Of a stretch of 60,404 nucleotides of DNA, positions 9,190 through 17,971 are shown in pieces (position 1 is the first letter of the stretch; the number at the start of each line of letters is the position of its first letter). The notes below the pieces were generated by a model that did no database searches, was not told the DNA's origin, and saw only the letters and a program-made list of their open reading frames with translations. This stretch comes from Gordonia rhizosphera NBRC 16068 (lineage in GTDB: Bacteria; Actinomycetota; Actinomycetes; Mycobacteriales; Mycobacteriaceae): positions 1 to 60,404 of the forward strand of contig NZ_BAHC01000070.1 of NCBI RefSeq assembly GCF_000298195.1, read 5' to 3'. A program made the translations under genes and the position numbers.

Positions 9190-10662
9190 GTGTTGCCACC
9201 ACTTCTCGAGAGTTCTGCAGCGACCAAGGAGTCACTGTTCATCAATGGCAAATGGCGCCCCGCGGTGTCTGGCGAGACGTTTGATGTAACCAATCCGGCG
9301 ACCGGTGACGTGCTCGCAGCCGTCGCGGTCGCAGAGCGCGAAGACGTGCGTGAAGCGATAGACGCAGCCGAATCCGCCTTCGCGGGGTGGGCGGCCCTGA
9401 CCGCCTATGAGCGCGCCGATTATCTGACGGCTGCGCACGATCTGATGCTGGAGCGCGCTGAGGATCTCGCGCACCTGATGACGCTCGAACAGGGAAAGCC
9501 GCTGAAGGCGTCGCGGAACGAGGTCAGATACGCCGCGGACTTCCTCATCTGGTTCGCCGAGGAGGCCAAACGCGTCTATGGTGCGACCATCCCGTCGGCG
9601 CGCGCAGACCAGCGGTTTCTGGTCCACCGTGCGCCGGTCGGTGTGGTTGCGGCGATCACCCCCTGGAACTATCCGATCTCGATGATCACCCGCAAGGTCG
9701 GTCCGGCGCTGGCCGCGGGTGCGCCCATCGTGCTCAAGCCGGCCACACAGACCCCGCTCACCGCGATCGCGGTATTCAAGATCCTGGAGGAGGTCGGGAT
9801 CCCTGCGGGCGTGGTGAATCTGGTGACGACGAAGAACCCGCGCGTCTTCAGCGCGGAGGTCATGGACAGCACGGCAGTCCGCAAGGTCACGTTCACCGGT
9901 TCCACCGAGATCGGCAAGGTACTGGCCCGGGACGCGGCGAACACGGTCAAGCGGGTGTCTCTCGAACTCGGCGGGCACGCGCCGTTCATCGTATTTCCGG
10001 ATGCAGACCCGGTCCACGCGGCCAAGGGCGTCTCGTTGGTGAAGTTCCTCAACACCGGGCAGGCCTGTATCAGCCCCAATCGCATCTATGTGCACCGGTC
10101 GATCGCCCCGGCATTCCTCGACGAGCTGACCAGGAGGGCCGGCAGGTTGCGGGCCGGCAACGGTCTCGACCCGACCAGCGGCATCGGCCCGTTGATCGAC
10201 GAATCGTCGATGGAGAAGATGGAGAATCAGGTCTCCGATGCGACGCGCCACGGTGCCGAGGTGCTCGTCGGCGGTGGACGGTTGACCGGCGACGAGCACG
10301 CCGGTGGTAACTTCTTCCAGGCGACCGTGCTCTCCGGGGTAACGCCGGAGATGCAGATCTATCGGGAAGAGACGTTCGGGCCGATCGCGCCTGTCATCCT
10401 CTTCGATGATGACGATGACATCATTGCGATGGCCAACGACACCGACTACGGGTTGGCCTCGTACGTCTATACGCGGGATCTCTCGCTGGCCCTGCGGACC
10501 GCCGAACAACTGCGTTTCGGCATCGTCGGGATCAACGACATCAATCCGACGTCGGCGGCTGCACCGTTCGGAGGGGTCAAGCAGAGTGGGCTCGGCCGCG
10601 AAGGCGCCGCCGAGGGCATCTTGGAGTATCTGGATACCAAGCTGATCGGTATCAGCATCTGA
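9190..10662 (+). CDS. Aldehyde dehydrogenase, succinate-semialdehyde dehydrogenase (GabD)-like
   Basis: A 490-residue NAD(P)-dependent aldehyde dehydrogenase. Motifs include TPWNYP, FTGSTEIGKVLA, LELGGHAPFIVF with the general-base Glu, and the catalytic Cys near residue 293 in NTGQACISPNR. EETFGPIAPV and PFGGVKQSGLGREG follow. The pattern is closest to succinate-semialdehyde dehydrogenases. The start is a GTG at 9190 with AAGGAG at 9179-9184; the open frame back to 9124 has no such signal. It lies about 65 bases after the reductase and may be in the same transcript. It is clearly different from the ALDH at 3597, so the pathway may make two aldehydes. Confidence 0.88.
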   Translation: MLPPLLESSAATKESLFINGKWRPAVSGETFDVTNPATGDVLAAVAVAEREDVREAIDAAESAFAGWAALTAYERADYLTAAHDLMLERAEDLAHLMTLEQGKPLKASRNEVRYAADFLIWFAEEAKRVYGATIPSARADQRFLVHRAPVGVVAAITPWNYPISMITRKVGPALAAGAPIVLKPATQTPLTAIAVFKILEEVGIPAGVVNLVTTKNPRVFSAEVMDSTAVRKVTFTGSTEIGKVLARDAANTVKRVSLELGGHAPFIVFPDADPVHAAKGVSLVKFLNTGQACISPNRIYVHRSIAPAFLDELTRRAGRLRAGNGLDPTSGIGPLIDESSMEKMENQVSDATRHGAEVLVGGGRLTGDEHAGGNFFQATVLSGVTPEMQIYREETFGPIAPVILFDDDDDIIAMANDTDYGLASYVYTRDLSLALRTAEQLRFGIVGINDINPTSAAAPFGGVKQSGLGREGAAEGILEYLDTKLIGISI

Positions 10663-10674
10663 CACCACCTCAGC

Positions 10675-10995
10675 GTGTGTGCGGTGAGCCGTGCGCGCGA
10701 CATGCTCTATACCGGGCGACAGGTGTCCGCCGAGCTCGCACTCGACTGGGGATTGGTCACCGAGATCAGCGATGAGGTTTTGACGCACACGTTGGCGGTG
10801 GCCGAAAAGATCGCACTCGCCGCCCCAATTGCATCGCGGCTGGCCAAAACGTGTCTTGAACAGTCGGCGGCGGGGCTCGAGGCGTCGCTACAGTGAGAGG
10901 CGCTTGCCCAGCCGGTGACGATGACGACCGCCGACATCCACGAGGGTATCCTCGCCTTCCGCGAGAATCGGACACCGCGATTCGAGCGTCGCTGA
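10675..10995 (+). pseudogene. Enoyl-CoA hydratase/isomerase remnant, 5'-truncated with in-frame stop
   Basis: Only the C-terminal part of a crotonase-family protein survives. It begins around SRARDMLYTGRQVSAELALDWGL, which aligns with the post-catalytic helix region of enoyl-CoA hydratases. A TGA at 10894-10896 interrupts the frame. Reading continues in the same frame through EALAQPVTMTTADIHEGI and FRENRTPRFERR to a stop at 10993-10995, which is the normal family end. Both oxyanion-hole segments are missing. It follows the oxidation cluster, so an ancestral version of the pathway probably had a beta-oxidation step here. Confidence 0.8.
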
Positions 10996-11065
10996 ACGGT
11001 CTCACGAAAAGCGGCGTCATCGCCGGTCGCGCGTGTCGACGCCTGGCGTGGTCCGGTGAGGAGAA

Positions 11066-11785
11066 TCAGGCCGCGGTGGCGGAGCCCAGGTAACGATGTA
11101 GCAGTTCGTCGCCGGCCTTGTGGGCTGGGCCGGACCAGGCGAGGTTGCCGCGTTGCAGGATCAGGCAGTGGTCGGCGAATTGTATTGCACGTCCGGCGAA
11201 CTGCTCGATCATGATCACCGATACTCCCTCCTGGCGGGCGGCGGTCAGGGCATCGAACACCGTGTCGACCATCTTGGGGGCGAGTCCCAGGGACATCTCG
11301 TCTGCGATGACCACCTTCGGGTTGACCATCAGCGCCCGCGCCAGCGAGAGCATCTGCTGCTCGCCGCCGGACAGAGTCCCTGCTATCTGCTTGCGGCGCT
11401 TGGCGAGCACGGGGAAGTAGTCAAAGGCGCGGGCAATGGCCTCCGATCGATCCACCTTGTCCACCGCGAGTGCGAGTCGGAGATTCTCCATGACAGTGAG
11501 GCGAGCGAATACCCCTCGTCCTTCCGGGAGGTGGATCAGACCTTCCCGCCTGATCTTGTCGGCCGAGTGTCTCGTGATGTTCGTCCCGTTGAATTCGATG
11601 GTGCCGGCAGTGGCGGGTATCAGCCCTGAGATGGTGCGTGCGAGAGTGCTCTTGCCCGCGCCGTTCGGGCCGAGGACCGCGATGGCGCTGTTGGTCGGCA
11701 GGTCGAAAGAGATCCCGAAAAGGGCCTGGGCGGAACCGTATCGGGCCGACAGTGCCCGGACGTGCAGCAGTGGTGTGGCGCTCAT
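11066..11785 (-). CDS. Branched-chain-amino-acid-type ABC transporter ATP-binding protein (LivF-like)
   Basis: A 239-residue ABC ATPase. It has Walker A GPNGAGKST, signature LSGGEQQMLSLARAL, Walker B VVIADEMSLGL and the LivF-type D-loop/H-loop region ending IMIEQFAGRA. It is one of two ATPases of a high-affinity importer of the hydrophobic amino acid uptake family. Its start overlaps the stop of the upstream livG-like gene by four bases (ATGA), which means tight translational coupling. The family imports amino acids but also amides, urea and aromatic acids, so the cargo here is open. Confidence 0.9.
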   Translation of the reverse strand: MSATPLLHVRALSARYGSAQALFGISFDLPTNSAIAVLGPNGAGKSTLARTISGLIPATAGTIEFNGTNITRHSADKIRREGLIHLPEGRGVFARLTVMENLRLALAVDKVDRSEAIARAFDYFPVLAKRRKQIAGTLSGGEQQMLSLARALMVNPKVVIADEMSLGLAPKMVDTVFDALTAARQEGVSVIMIEQFAGRAIQFADHCLILQRGNLAWSGPAHKAGDELLHRYLGSATAA

Positions 11786-12624
11786 GCGATTGCTTCCTGG
11801 TCGATGTCGGCCGCTGCTTCCCGCAGTGCCACGGAATCGTCGATCTCCTCACCGAGGTAAGCGGCGCGAACGGAGGGATCACTGCGGATCTCCGCCGGAG
11901 TCCCCTCGGCGATCTTCGCACCGAAGTCGAGGACGTGCACAGTGTCGCAGATGCGCAGCACGAGTTCGACGTCGTGCTCGACGAACAGCAGCGACACACC
12001 GTGGTCGTGGACGACCGCCTCCATCACGTTCGCGAGTTCCTCGGTCTCGCGCACGTCGAGTCCGGACGATGGTTCGTCGAGCAGCATCACGCTGGGCTCG
12101 ACCGCGAGCGCTCGCGCAACCTCGACCAGTCGGCAGGATCCCAGCGGCAGATCGCCGACAGCCCGATCCCGGATCGCACCGAGGTTGAGCGCGTCGACCA
12201 GCGCATCCACGCGCTGGTCCTCGGCACTCGATGACCGCGCGAATCCACGACCGGTGAACAGATCGCTCCAGATTCGGCTCCTGGCGTGCCGAATTCGATC
12301 GGCGAGCACGACGTGCTCGCGAACCGTAAGGGAGAGAAACAGTTCGGGGTGCTGGAACGTCCGTGCCATTCCACGTGCGGCCCGGGACTGGGGCGTCGTA
12401 CGGGTCACGTCCGCGCCATCCATGAGAACGGTGCCCGAAGTGGGCGTGAGTAATCCCGACAGAACGCCGAAGAGTGTGCTCTTGCCTGCTCCGTTCGGCC
12501 CCACCAGTCCCACGATGGACTTGGGGGGAACCGAGATGCAGACATCGCTGAGTGCTGTGAGGCCCCCGAAGCGCATGGTGATGTCGCGTGCCTCGATGCG
12601 TGCGTTGCCGGTCTCGGTGCTCAT
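11782..12624 (-). CDS. Branched-chain-amino-acid-type ABC transporter ATP-binding protein (LivG-like)
   Basis: A 280-residue ABC ATPase with Walker A VGPNGAGKST, Walker B MLLDEPSSGLD and the LivG-type C-terminal SLLFVEHDVELVLRI followed by VHVLDFG. The signature motif is unusual: LPLGSCRLVEVARAL replaces the usual LSYGxQRxLEIARAL, so the canonical SGG-type core is lost. It sits between the LivF-like and permease genes with four-base overlaps on both sides, giving one operon read right to left. It probably forms a heterodimer with the LivF-like subunit, whose own signature is normal and may supply the active site. Confidence 0.88.
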   Translation of the reverse strand: MSTETGNARIEARDITMRFGGLTALSDVCISVPPKSIVGLVGPNGAGKSTLFGVLSGLLTPTSGTVLMDGADVTRTTPQSRAARGMARTFQHPELFLSLTVREHVVLADRIRHARSRIWSDLFTGRGFARSSSAEDQRVDALVDALNLGAIRDRAVGDLPLGSCRLVEVARALAVEPSVMLLDEPSSGLDVRETEELANVMEAVVHDHGVSLLFVEHDVELVLRICDTVHVLDFGAKIAEGTPAEIRSDPSVRAAYLGEEIDDSVALREAAADIDQEAIA

Positions 12625-14669
12625 ACGTGCCCTCCAACATTGATCTCGTCGGCGCGTCTCGCGATCGGGATTTCCGGGGTGTGTTCCGAATCGCCTGGCG
12701 GTGAGGTTGTTTCGACGCTGTCGGCTTCCGGTGCCAGTGCATCTGGGCGTCGGAATCTCGCGACCAGACGGCCGAGGTCCCTGCCTGTCTGGGCGATGAC
12801 GCCCTGAGGATTGCGTGCCACACCGATCGCACCGAGGCCGAAGAGGATGGTGGGTACGTCAGCCAGATCCGACGGAAGGTAACTCGAGAAGAAGCCCGGC
12901 ATCAGGTAGATGAGCAGGCCCGCGACCAGTGCGGCGATGATGGAGCGCGACCCGAGGGTGACCAGGACAGCCAGCCACACCATTCCGATGAAGGGATTGA
13001 AGCTGTCCGGCAACGTCGAACCGAAGTTCATCGCGAGGAACCCGCCGCCGACCGCGGCCACGAATGTAGCGAGCGCGGTCAGCATCACCTTGACCTGTAC
13101 GACGCTGAGTCCCAATGTGCGCGATCCATTCTCGCTCCATCGCACCGCACCCACGGCCAGACCGGTGGTCGACCGGCGAAGGTTGGTGATGAGCAGACCG
13201 AAGACCAGGAAGACTCCCAGGGCCAGGTACGCGAATGTCTGCGGTCCCGCTGCGAAATCGGGCCGTGCCATCGTGACGCCGGTACCGTAGTTGTAGAGCG
13301 TGTCCTGCGTGAAGACCAAGGTGGTGATGAGAAGGCCGAAGCTGAGGGTCACGAGGGCGACGTAGAGGTCTCCGAGCCGGATGGTCAACAGGCCCAAGAG
13401 GATGCCGACCGGGGTGACGACAAGCGCAGCCACGAAGACCGCGAGAAGCGGGGACCACCCGTGGTTGGTGGCGAGTTCCGCAGACAGCACTGCGCCCATG
13501 CCGGCGAAGGTGATCTGGGATAACCACACCATGCCGCCCTCGCCGACGACCAGCGTGTAGGACAACAGGGCGATCGCGCAACAGATTCCGGCCGTGGCGA
13601 GTCCTGTCCAGTATGTGGTCATCGTCAACGGAAGGAGCGCGACGACCGCAATGGTGATGGTTGCGGCGATGAGCGAGGGACGCAGGTATGGGCGTGTCCT
13701 GCTCTGACTGCGTGGTGCCGTTGTCGGATCGTTGCCGTTGGTGCTGATCGCCCGATCGAGTCCGCCGCCGGCGACGACGTCTCCGGCCTGGCCGCGAAAC
13801 GCGTGATAGAGGAGAAACCCGAACATCAGGACGAACGGCACGCTGGGGATGGCTTTCGCGGCGAATGCGCTCTCCGGGTCGATGAACTTCTGGATGACAC
13901 CGGTTGCCAGACCCATCAGGAGGGCGGCCGCTATTGCCACCGGCACACTTCGGAGCCGAGCTGCGACCACGGCGGCGAATGCGGTCGCCATCAGCCCGGT
14001 CATGGCCTCCGCAGAGAGCCCCGCGGTGGGAGCGATGAGGATGCCGGCGAGTCCGGCGAGAACCGCGCTGGCCGCCCACACCCCGATGGACACGCGTCCC
14101 GGGCTGATCCCGCTCAACGATGTCATCGCCTCCGAATCGACAAGTGCGCGTACCTTCATACCGACGTCGGTGAACCGAAGTAGCCCGCCCCCGACCACCA
14201 CGACCACGATCAGCCCGAGGTAGATGGCCAGTTGATCGCCGGTGATCGTCGCACCGAAGAGATGGAACACGGCCAACGGGCGGGGTGCCAGACCCGGTGC
14301 GGTCACATTGACGAGTCGGCCGAAGACCATGCTGACCAGTGGCGGCAATGCAACCGACAGACCGATGGTCGCGACCAGCTTGATCAGCATCGAGCGCAGA
14401 CGCAGATGACGGAAGAGCAACAGGTAGAGAGTCACACCCAAGAGCGGGGCGAAGATTCCGAGCGACACGACCGCCGCCGGGAGGATGGACCACCCCTGTT
14501 CGGTGTGGAGAAAGTAGTAGCAGCGGGCCACTGAGAACGCCATGGCCGCGAACGCCAGATTGAATATGCCCGACGCGACGAAGGTGATGACCATCGACCC
14601 GGCTGCGATCGCGTAGATCGATCCGAGTGCGAGTCCGGCCAGGATGTACGAGAGCACCTCAACCTCCAA
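12621..14669 (-). CDS. Fused LivH-LivM ABC transporter permease
   Basis: A 682-residue permease that joins the two membrane subunits of a branched-chain-type importer. The N-terminal half (about 1-300) is LivH-like, starting LSYILAGLALGSIYAIAAG with several transmembrane helices. A charged linker around residues 300-330 leads to a LivM-like half, recognisable at YTLVVGEGGMVWLSQITFAG and LTIRLGDLYVALVTLSFG. A hydrophilic tail of about 55 residues follows. In most bacteria these are two genes. It overlaps livG by four bases and heads the operon. Confidence 0.9.
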   Translation of the reverse strand: MEVEVLSYILAGLALGSIYAIAAGSMVITFVASGIFNLAFAAMAFSVARCYYFLHTEQGWSILPAAVVSLGIFAPLLGVTLYLLLFRHLRLRSMLIKLVATIGLSVALPPLVSMVFGRLVNVTAPGLAPRPLAVFHLFGATITGDQLAIYLGLIVVVVVGGGLLRFTDVGMKVRALVDSEAMTSLSGISPGRVSIGVWAASAVLAGLAGILIAPTAGLSAEAMTGLMATAFAAVVAARLRSVPVAIAAALLMGLATGVIQKFIDPESAFAAKAIPSVPFVLMFGFLLYHAFRGQAGDVVAGGGLDRAISTNGNDPTTAPRSQSRTRPYLRPSLIAATITIAVVALLPLTMTTYWTGLATAGICCAIALLSYTLVVGEGGMVWLSQITFAGMGAVLSAELATNHGWSPLLAVFVAALVVTPVGILLGLLTIRLGDLYVALVTLSFGLLITTLVFTQDTLYNYGTGVTMARPDFAAGPQTFAYLALGVFLVFGLLITNLRRSTTGLAVGAVRWSENGSRTLGLSVVQVKVMLTALATFVAAVGGGFLAMNFGSTLPDSFNPFIGMVWLAVLVTLGSRSIIAALVAGLLIYLMPGFFSSYLPSDLADVPTILFGLGAIGVARNPQGVIAQTGRDLGRLVARFRRPDALAPEADSVETTSPPGDSEHTPEIPIARRADEINVGGHV

Positions 14670-14960
14670 AGGCTCTGAGGACGGTCCCGGGTGTACACCC
14701 CGGGCGCCCCAAGGGGGTGCCGCGGCGAGAAGGTTCGATAGAAATCGAAATATGTTGGGATACGCGGCAAATCGTCCTCGATTATCTGATTGCCGAGACG
14801 AAACCTGTCAAGGTATCGCCGGTATTTCGGCCGGAATCGCACACTTCTCGGCCGAACACTTCGATGACAGTGACAACCTCAAAGGTTTGGGGCATTGTGT
14901 CCGCCACAAGGGCTGCCGAATGTGGGGTAGCCCATAGAATAGAACGAGGTTGGTGAGGGT
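14670..14960. promoter_or_regulatory. Divergent promoter region of the ABC importer
   Basis: This 291-base region lies between the leftward permease operon and the rightward binding-protein gene. It contains a perfect 12-base palindrome GGGTGTACACCC at 14689-14700. An imperfect one, ATTTCGGCCGGAAT, is at 14824-14837 (12 of 14 positions symmetric). A TAGAAT hexamer near 14935-14940, just upstream of the binding-protein gene, resembles a -10 element. No regulator gene is adjacent, so the controlling protein is unknown. Confidence 0.35.
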
Positions 14961-16190
14961 ATGCGCAAGAAGGCGCTTCAAGCTGCGGGACTCCTGTCGG
15001 TGGTCGTGATCGCAGCCGCGGCATGCAGTGATGACAACGGTTCGAGCGGCGGTGCGGAGGGTCCGATCAAGATCGGTGTGCTGACGTCCCAGAGCGGACC
15101 TGCGAGTGCCGCGTTTGCGGGCACCGAAGGCGCCGTGAAGGCGCGCCTGGAGGCCTACAAGGCAGATGGCGGCAAGTGCTCGAACAAGCAGATCGATGTG
15201 GTGATGGCCGATGACCAGTCTTCACCCCAGGGTGCGCTGGTCGGCACGCAGAAGTTGGTGCAGCAGGACAACGTGCACTCTATGCTCGAGGTCACCCCGT
15301 ACTTCTTCGGGGCTGCAACCTTCGCCACCACAGCAGCCAAGGACACGCCGGTTCTCGGTGCTGCGATCGACGCTGCCCCTCAGTGGCTGGAGGACGGCAA
15401 CAATCTGTTTGCCGCGATGATGACCGTCCCGGACACGTCGAAGACCTACACCTCTATGGGCGACTACTGGAAGTCCTTGGGTATCAAGAAGATTGCTTCG
15501 GTAGCCTATGACAACAAGGCATCGGCAGACAGCATGGAGTCCGTCATGCGGTCCGCCGAGGACGCCGGGATTGAGCGCGTGTATGTGAACGACACGATCC
15601 CACTCGGCTCCACCGACGTCGGCTCGACAGTCCTGGGTATCAAGAACTCCGGCGCGCAGGCACTCTACCTGCCGATCAATCCCGACACGTCCCTGGCGAT
15701 CGTGGCCGGTTTGCGTCAAGCGGGAGTGAACCTCGAGAGCATCGTATCCGCGAGCGGGTACGGTGGCGACCTTCTCGCTTCGCCACCGGCCGTGCAGGCG
15801 GCCCAAGGGGTGACGTTCCTCTCCTGGTCGGAGCCGGCCGAGATGAACACCCCGGCCACCCAGAAGATGTCGAACGCGTTGAAGAAGTATGCGGATTCGG
15901 CCACCGGAATCCCGACCATGTCGCAGCAGTTCGCCTGGAACACAACAGATCTATTCCTCCATGGACTGGAGATCTCGGGCTGCAACGCGTCGCCGGCCGA
16001 GTACCGGTCGACGCTGCGCGAGGACAAGACCTGGGACGACGGGGGCATGTTCGCCCACCCGGTTGACTTCTCCACAACCGCCAGTGACACCGAGTGCCTC
16101 TACATGGTCGATTTGAAGGGCGACAGCTTCGTTCCCCAGCCAAAGAACTCTCCGCTGTGCGGTACGACGGTGGCTCCCCAGAGTTCGTAG
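14961..16190 (+). CDS. Branched-chain-type ABC transporter substrate-binding lipoprotein (LivK-like)
   Basis: A 409-residue periplasmic-binding-fold protein. A lipoprotein signal peptide ends in AAAAC with the lipidated Cys at 22. IKIGVLTSQSGPASA then starts the type I (Leu/Ile/Val) binding fold, followed by ADDQSSPQGALVGTQKLVQQ. It would sit on the outer face of the membrane and deliver cargo to the LivFG/HM-like importer encoded divergently 291 bases away. The start at 14961 follows a GGTGAGGG stretch. Cargo is unknown; the nearby P450 cluster suggests a xenobiotic or terpenoid acid rather than an amino acid. Confidence 0.88.
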   Translation: MRKKALQAAGLLSVVVIAAAACSDDNGSSGGAEGPIKIGVLTSQSGPASAAFAGTEGAVKARLEAYKADGGKCSNKQIDVVMADDQSSPQGALVGTQKLVQQDNVHSMLEVTPYFFGAATFATTAAKDTPVLGAAIDAAPQWLEDGNNLFAAMMTVPDTSKTYTSMGDYWKSLGIKKIASVAYDNKASADSMESVMRSAEDAGIERVYVNDTIPLGSTDVGSTVLGIKNSGAQALYLPINPDTSLAIVAGLRQAGVNLESIVSASGYGGDLLASPPAVQAAQGVTFLSWSEPAEMNTPATQKMSNALKKYADSATGIPTMSQQFAWNTTDLFLHGLEISGCNASPAEYRSTLREDKTWDDGGMFAHPVDFSTTASDTECLYMVDLKGDSFVPQPKNSPLCGTTVAPQSS

Positions 16191-16921
16191 CGTTCGATTG
16201 GCCCCCCGGTCGCCCCGCGCTCGGCCCATGTCAGGCCGGGAGCCCCAACAATGACGGTATCGGTCGGTGGCGTCGACAACGCCAAGCTCGATTTCGACTG
16301 CGCCGTTCGGCGGAGTGAAGTCCAGTGGATCGCGGAGGAGTGCTTGGTCAAGAAGCTGATCCACCTCCGAACTGGCATCGGCGCGCGCGAGGCCGGTCAC
16401 CGGACCTGGTCGGGACCGGCCTCGCGCCGCATCATGTGTCCGAGCCCGTGGCATACGCGCGCTCGACCGGTCGAGATCCGCGAGTTGCATCAGTGAGATC
16501 GGCGGGGTCCGCTACAGTTCGTACACCGTCGGCGAAATGGCCTGGTATGGAATTGGTTTCGTTCTCTTAGTCGATGATCTACGAGACCCGTTGGGTCGCT
16601 TCGTTGATCAGGTTGTAGGGCTTGCGCGGCCTCTGCACTGTGTGGCACGTCGATCAGATACCGCGGAGGAGTGCGCGGCGGTCGCGGCTCAGCGTGATCC
16701 AGCGCAGGGATGATCACCCCAGGTTGGCACCATCCGGCAACGCGCCGTCCTCACCAAGCCGCGCCGCGATGAACGCATCCAGAAGACCCCGGTGACGGTG
16801 TGCAGCAACGACTCGCTGGCCTTGCCGACCTCGTGCGTCCTTCGGTGGGCATCCTCGCTTCGTCAAGTGTTTGTATGGAAGGCCACGAGCGGGTCGTCTG
16901 AGTTGGTGTCGTGACGCCGCG
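16191..16921. other. 731-base region without an intact gene
   Basis: No convincing complete gene is present on either strand. On the minus strand, just downstream of the alcohol dehydrogenase, about 45 codons look coding but need one frame change near 16780. They read HEVGKASESLLHTVTGV and then LLDAFIAARLGEDGALPDGANLG before a stop. This could be a fragment of a decayed gene; I do not recognise the family. The rest has short open frames without ribosome sites. Confidence 0.4.
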
Positions 16922-17944
16922 TCAGGCGGGGTCGAGGATGAAGATGGGTTTGTGGCCCGGGTTGGGTCCGGTGAGGACGTCGGGGATCTGCTCCCACGGG
17001 TAGATGCCGCTGGTGACCAGCTCGGGATGCAGCGTGCCGTCGGCGACGGCTTGCAGCGTCGGTGTCATGTTGGGGCGCGCCATGCCCTTGCCGTTGTGGA
17101 AGTTCACGCCGCGCTGGTAGAGCGACAGCAGGGGCAGGGTCACGTCGGCGAAGTAGATGCCGACGCTGTTCACGGTGCCCTCGGGAACCACCGACAGCAA
17201 GGCCTTGCGCAGCGTGTCGGGATCGCAGCTGGCGTCGACGGCCACGTGGAAGTCCTTGTCGCGCTTGCCGTTGATGTCGTGTACCTCGGCGCCGAGTTTC
17301 TCGGCGACCGCCATCCGTACCGGATCGTCGTCGTAGTAGACGGTGTGGGCCTTGGCGCAGTGGACGGCGACGTCGACGGTGTAGAGGCCGATCGATCCGG
17401 TACCGCCGAAGACGCCGACCTTGGGGGCGTCGATGCCCTCGATGGCCGGCATCACCGTTTCCCAGCCGAGTGCGAAGTTGTCGCCGATGGAGGCGAGGTG
17501 GATGGGGTCGACGCCGTTGGGGAGTCTCGCGAGGTTGTAGTCGGCGAAGGGCACCCGGATGAGTTCGTCGAAGGTGCCGCCCCACTGGCCGTTGACCGGC
17601 AGGCCGTACTGCGCGTCGCCGTGCACGAGGCAGCGGGCCGGATGCCCGATCGAGCACTGCGCGCAGGTGCCGCAGGCGATGTGCCATGCGACGCCGACCT
17701 TGTCGCCGACGGAGACCGCCGTGCACTCGTCACCGACTGCGACCACCGTGCCGACGCATTCGTGCCCGAGCGGGAAGGGCCCGAATGGCGAGAACGGGGT
17801 CTTGTCGGCGATCACGTGGTGGTCGAGATCGCAGGTGGTCGACGCGATCGGGCGCACGAGCGCGTCGGTGGGATCGACGAGCACCGGCTCGTCGACCTCG
17901 TCGAATCGCAACTCACCGGGCTTGACGAACATCAGACTTCTCAT
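16922..17944 (-). CDS. Zinc-dependent alcohol dehydrogenase (MDR superfamily)
   Basis: A 340-residue medium-chain dehydrogenase. An N-terminal GroES-like domain carries the catalytic zinc Cys in STTCDLDHHV and the GHE motif in PLGHECVGTVVAVG. The structural zinc loop CGTCAQCSIGHPARC has the full Cys set. The Rossmann domain starts near VGVFGGTGSIGLY. These enzymes interconvert alcohols and aldehydes or ketones with NAD(P). The gene is the last of a leftward group containing a broken thioesterase and a second, distantly related dehydrogenase. AGGAG precedes the ATG at 17944. Confidence 0.88.
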   Translation of the reverse strand: MRSLMFVKPGELRFDEVDEPVLVDPTDALVRPIASTTCDLDHHVIADKTPFSPFGPFPLGHECVGTVVAVGDECTAVSVGDKVGVAWHIACGTCAQCSIGHPARCLVHGDAQYGLPVNGQWGGTFDELIRVPFADYNLARLPNGVDPIHLASIGDNFALGWETVMPAIEGIDAPKVGVFGGTGSIGLYTVDVAVHCAKAHTVYYDDDPVRMAVAEKLGAEVHDINGKRDKDFHVAVDASCDPDTLRKALLSVVPEGTVNSVGIYFADVTLPLLSLYQRGVNFHNGKGMARPNMTPTLQAVADGTLHPELVTSGIYPWEQIPDVLTGPNPGHKPIFILDPA

Positions 17945-17971
17945 CGGGCTTCTCCTGTTCGGGATTGGTTG

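Noticed and set aside
9232..10788. 518-codon open frame on the minus strand
   Set aside because: It lies opposite the aldehyde dehydrogenase at 9190. Its Arg-, His- and Asp-rich translation has no motif. It is an artefact of high GC at third codon positions.
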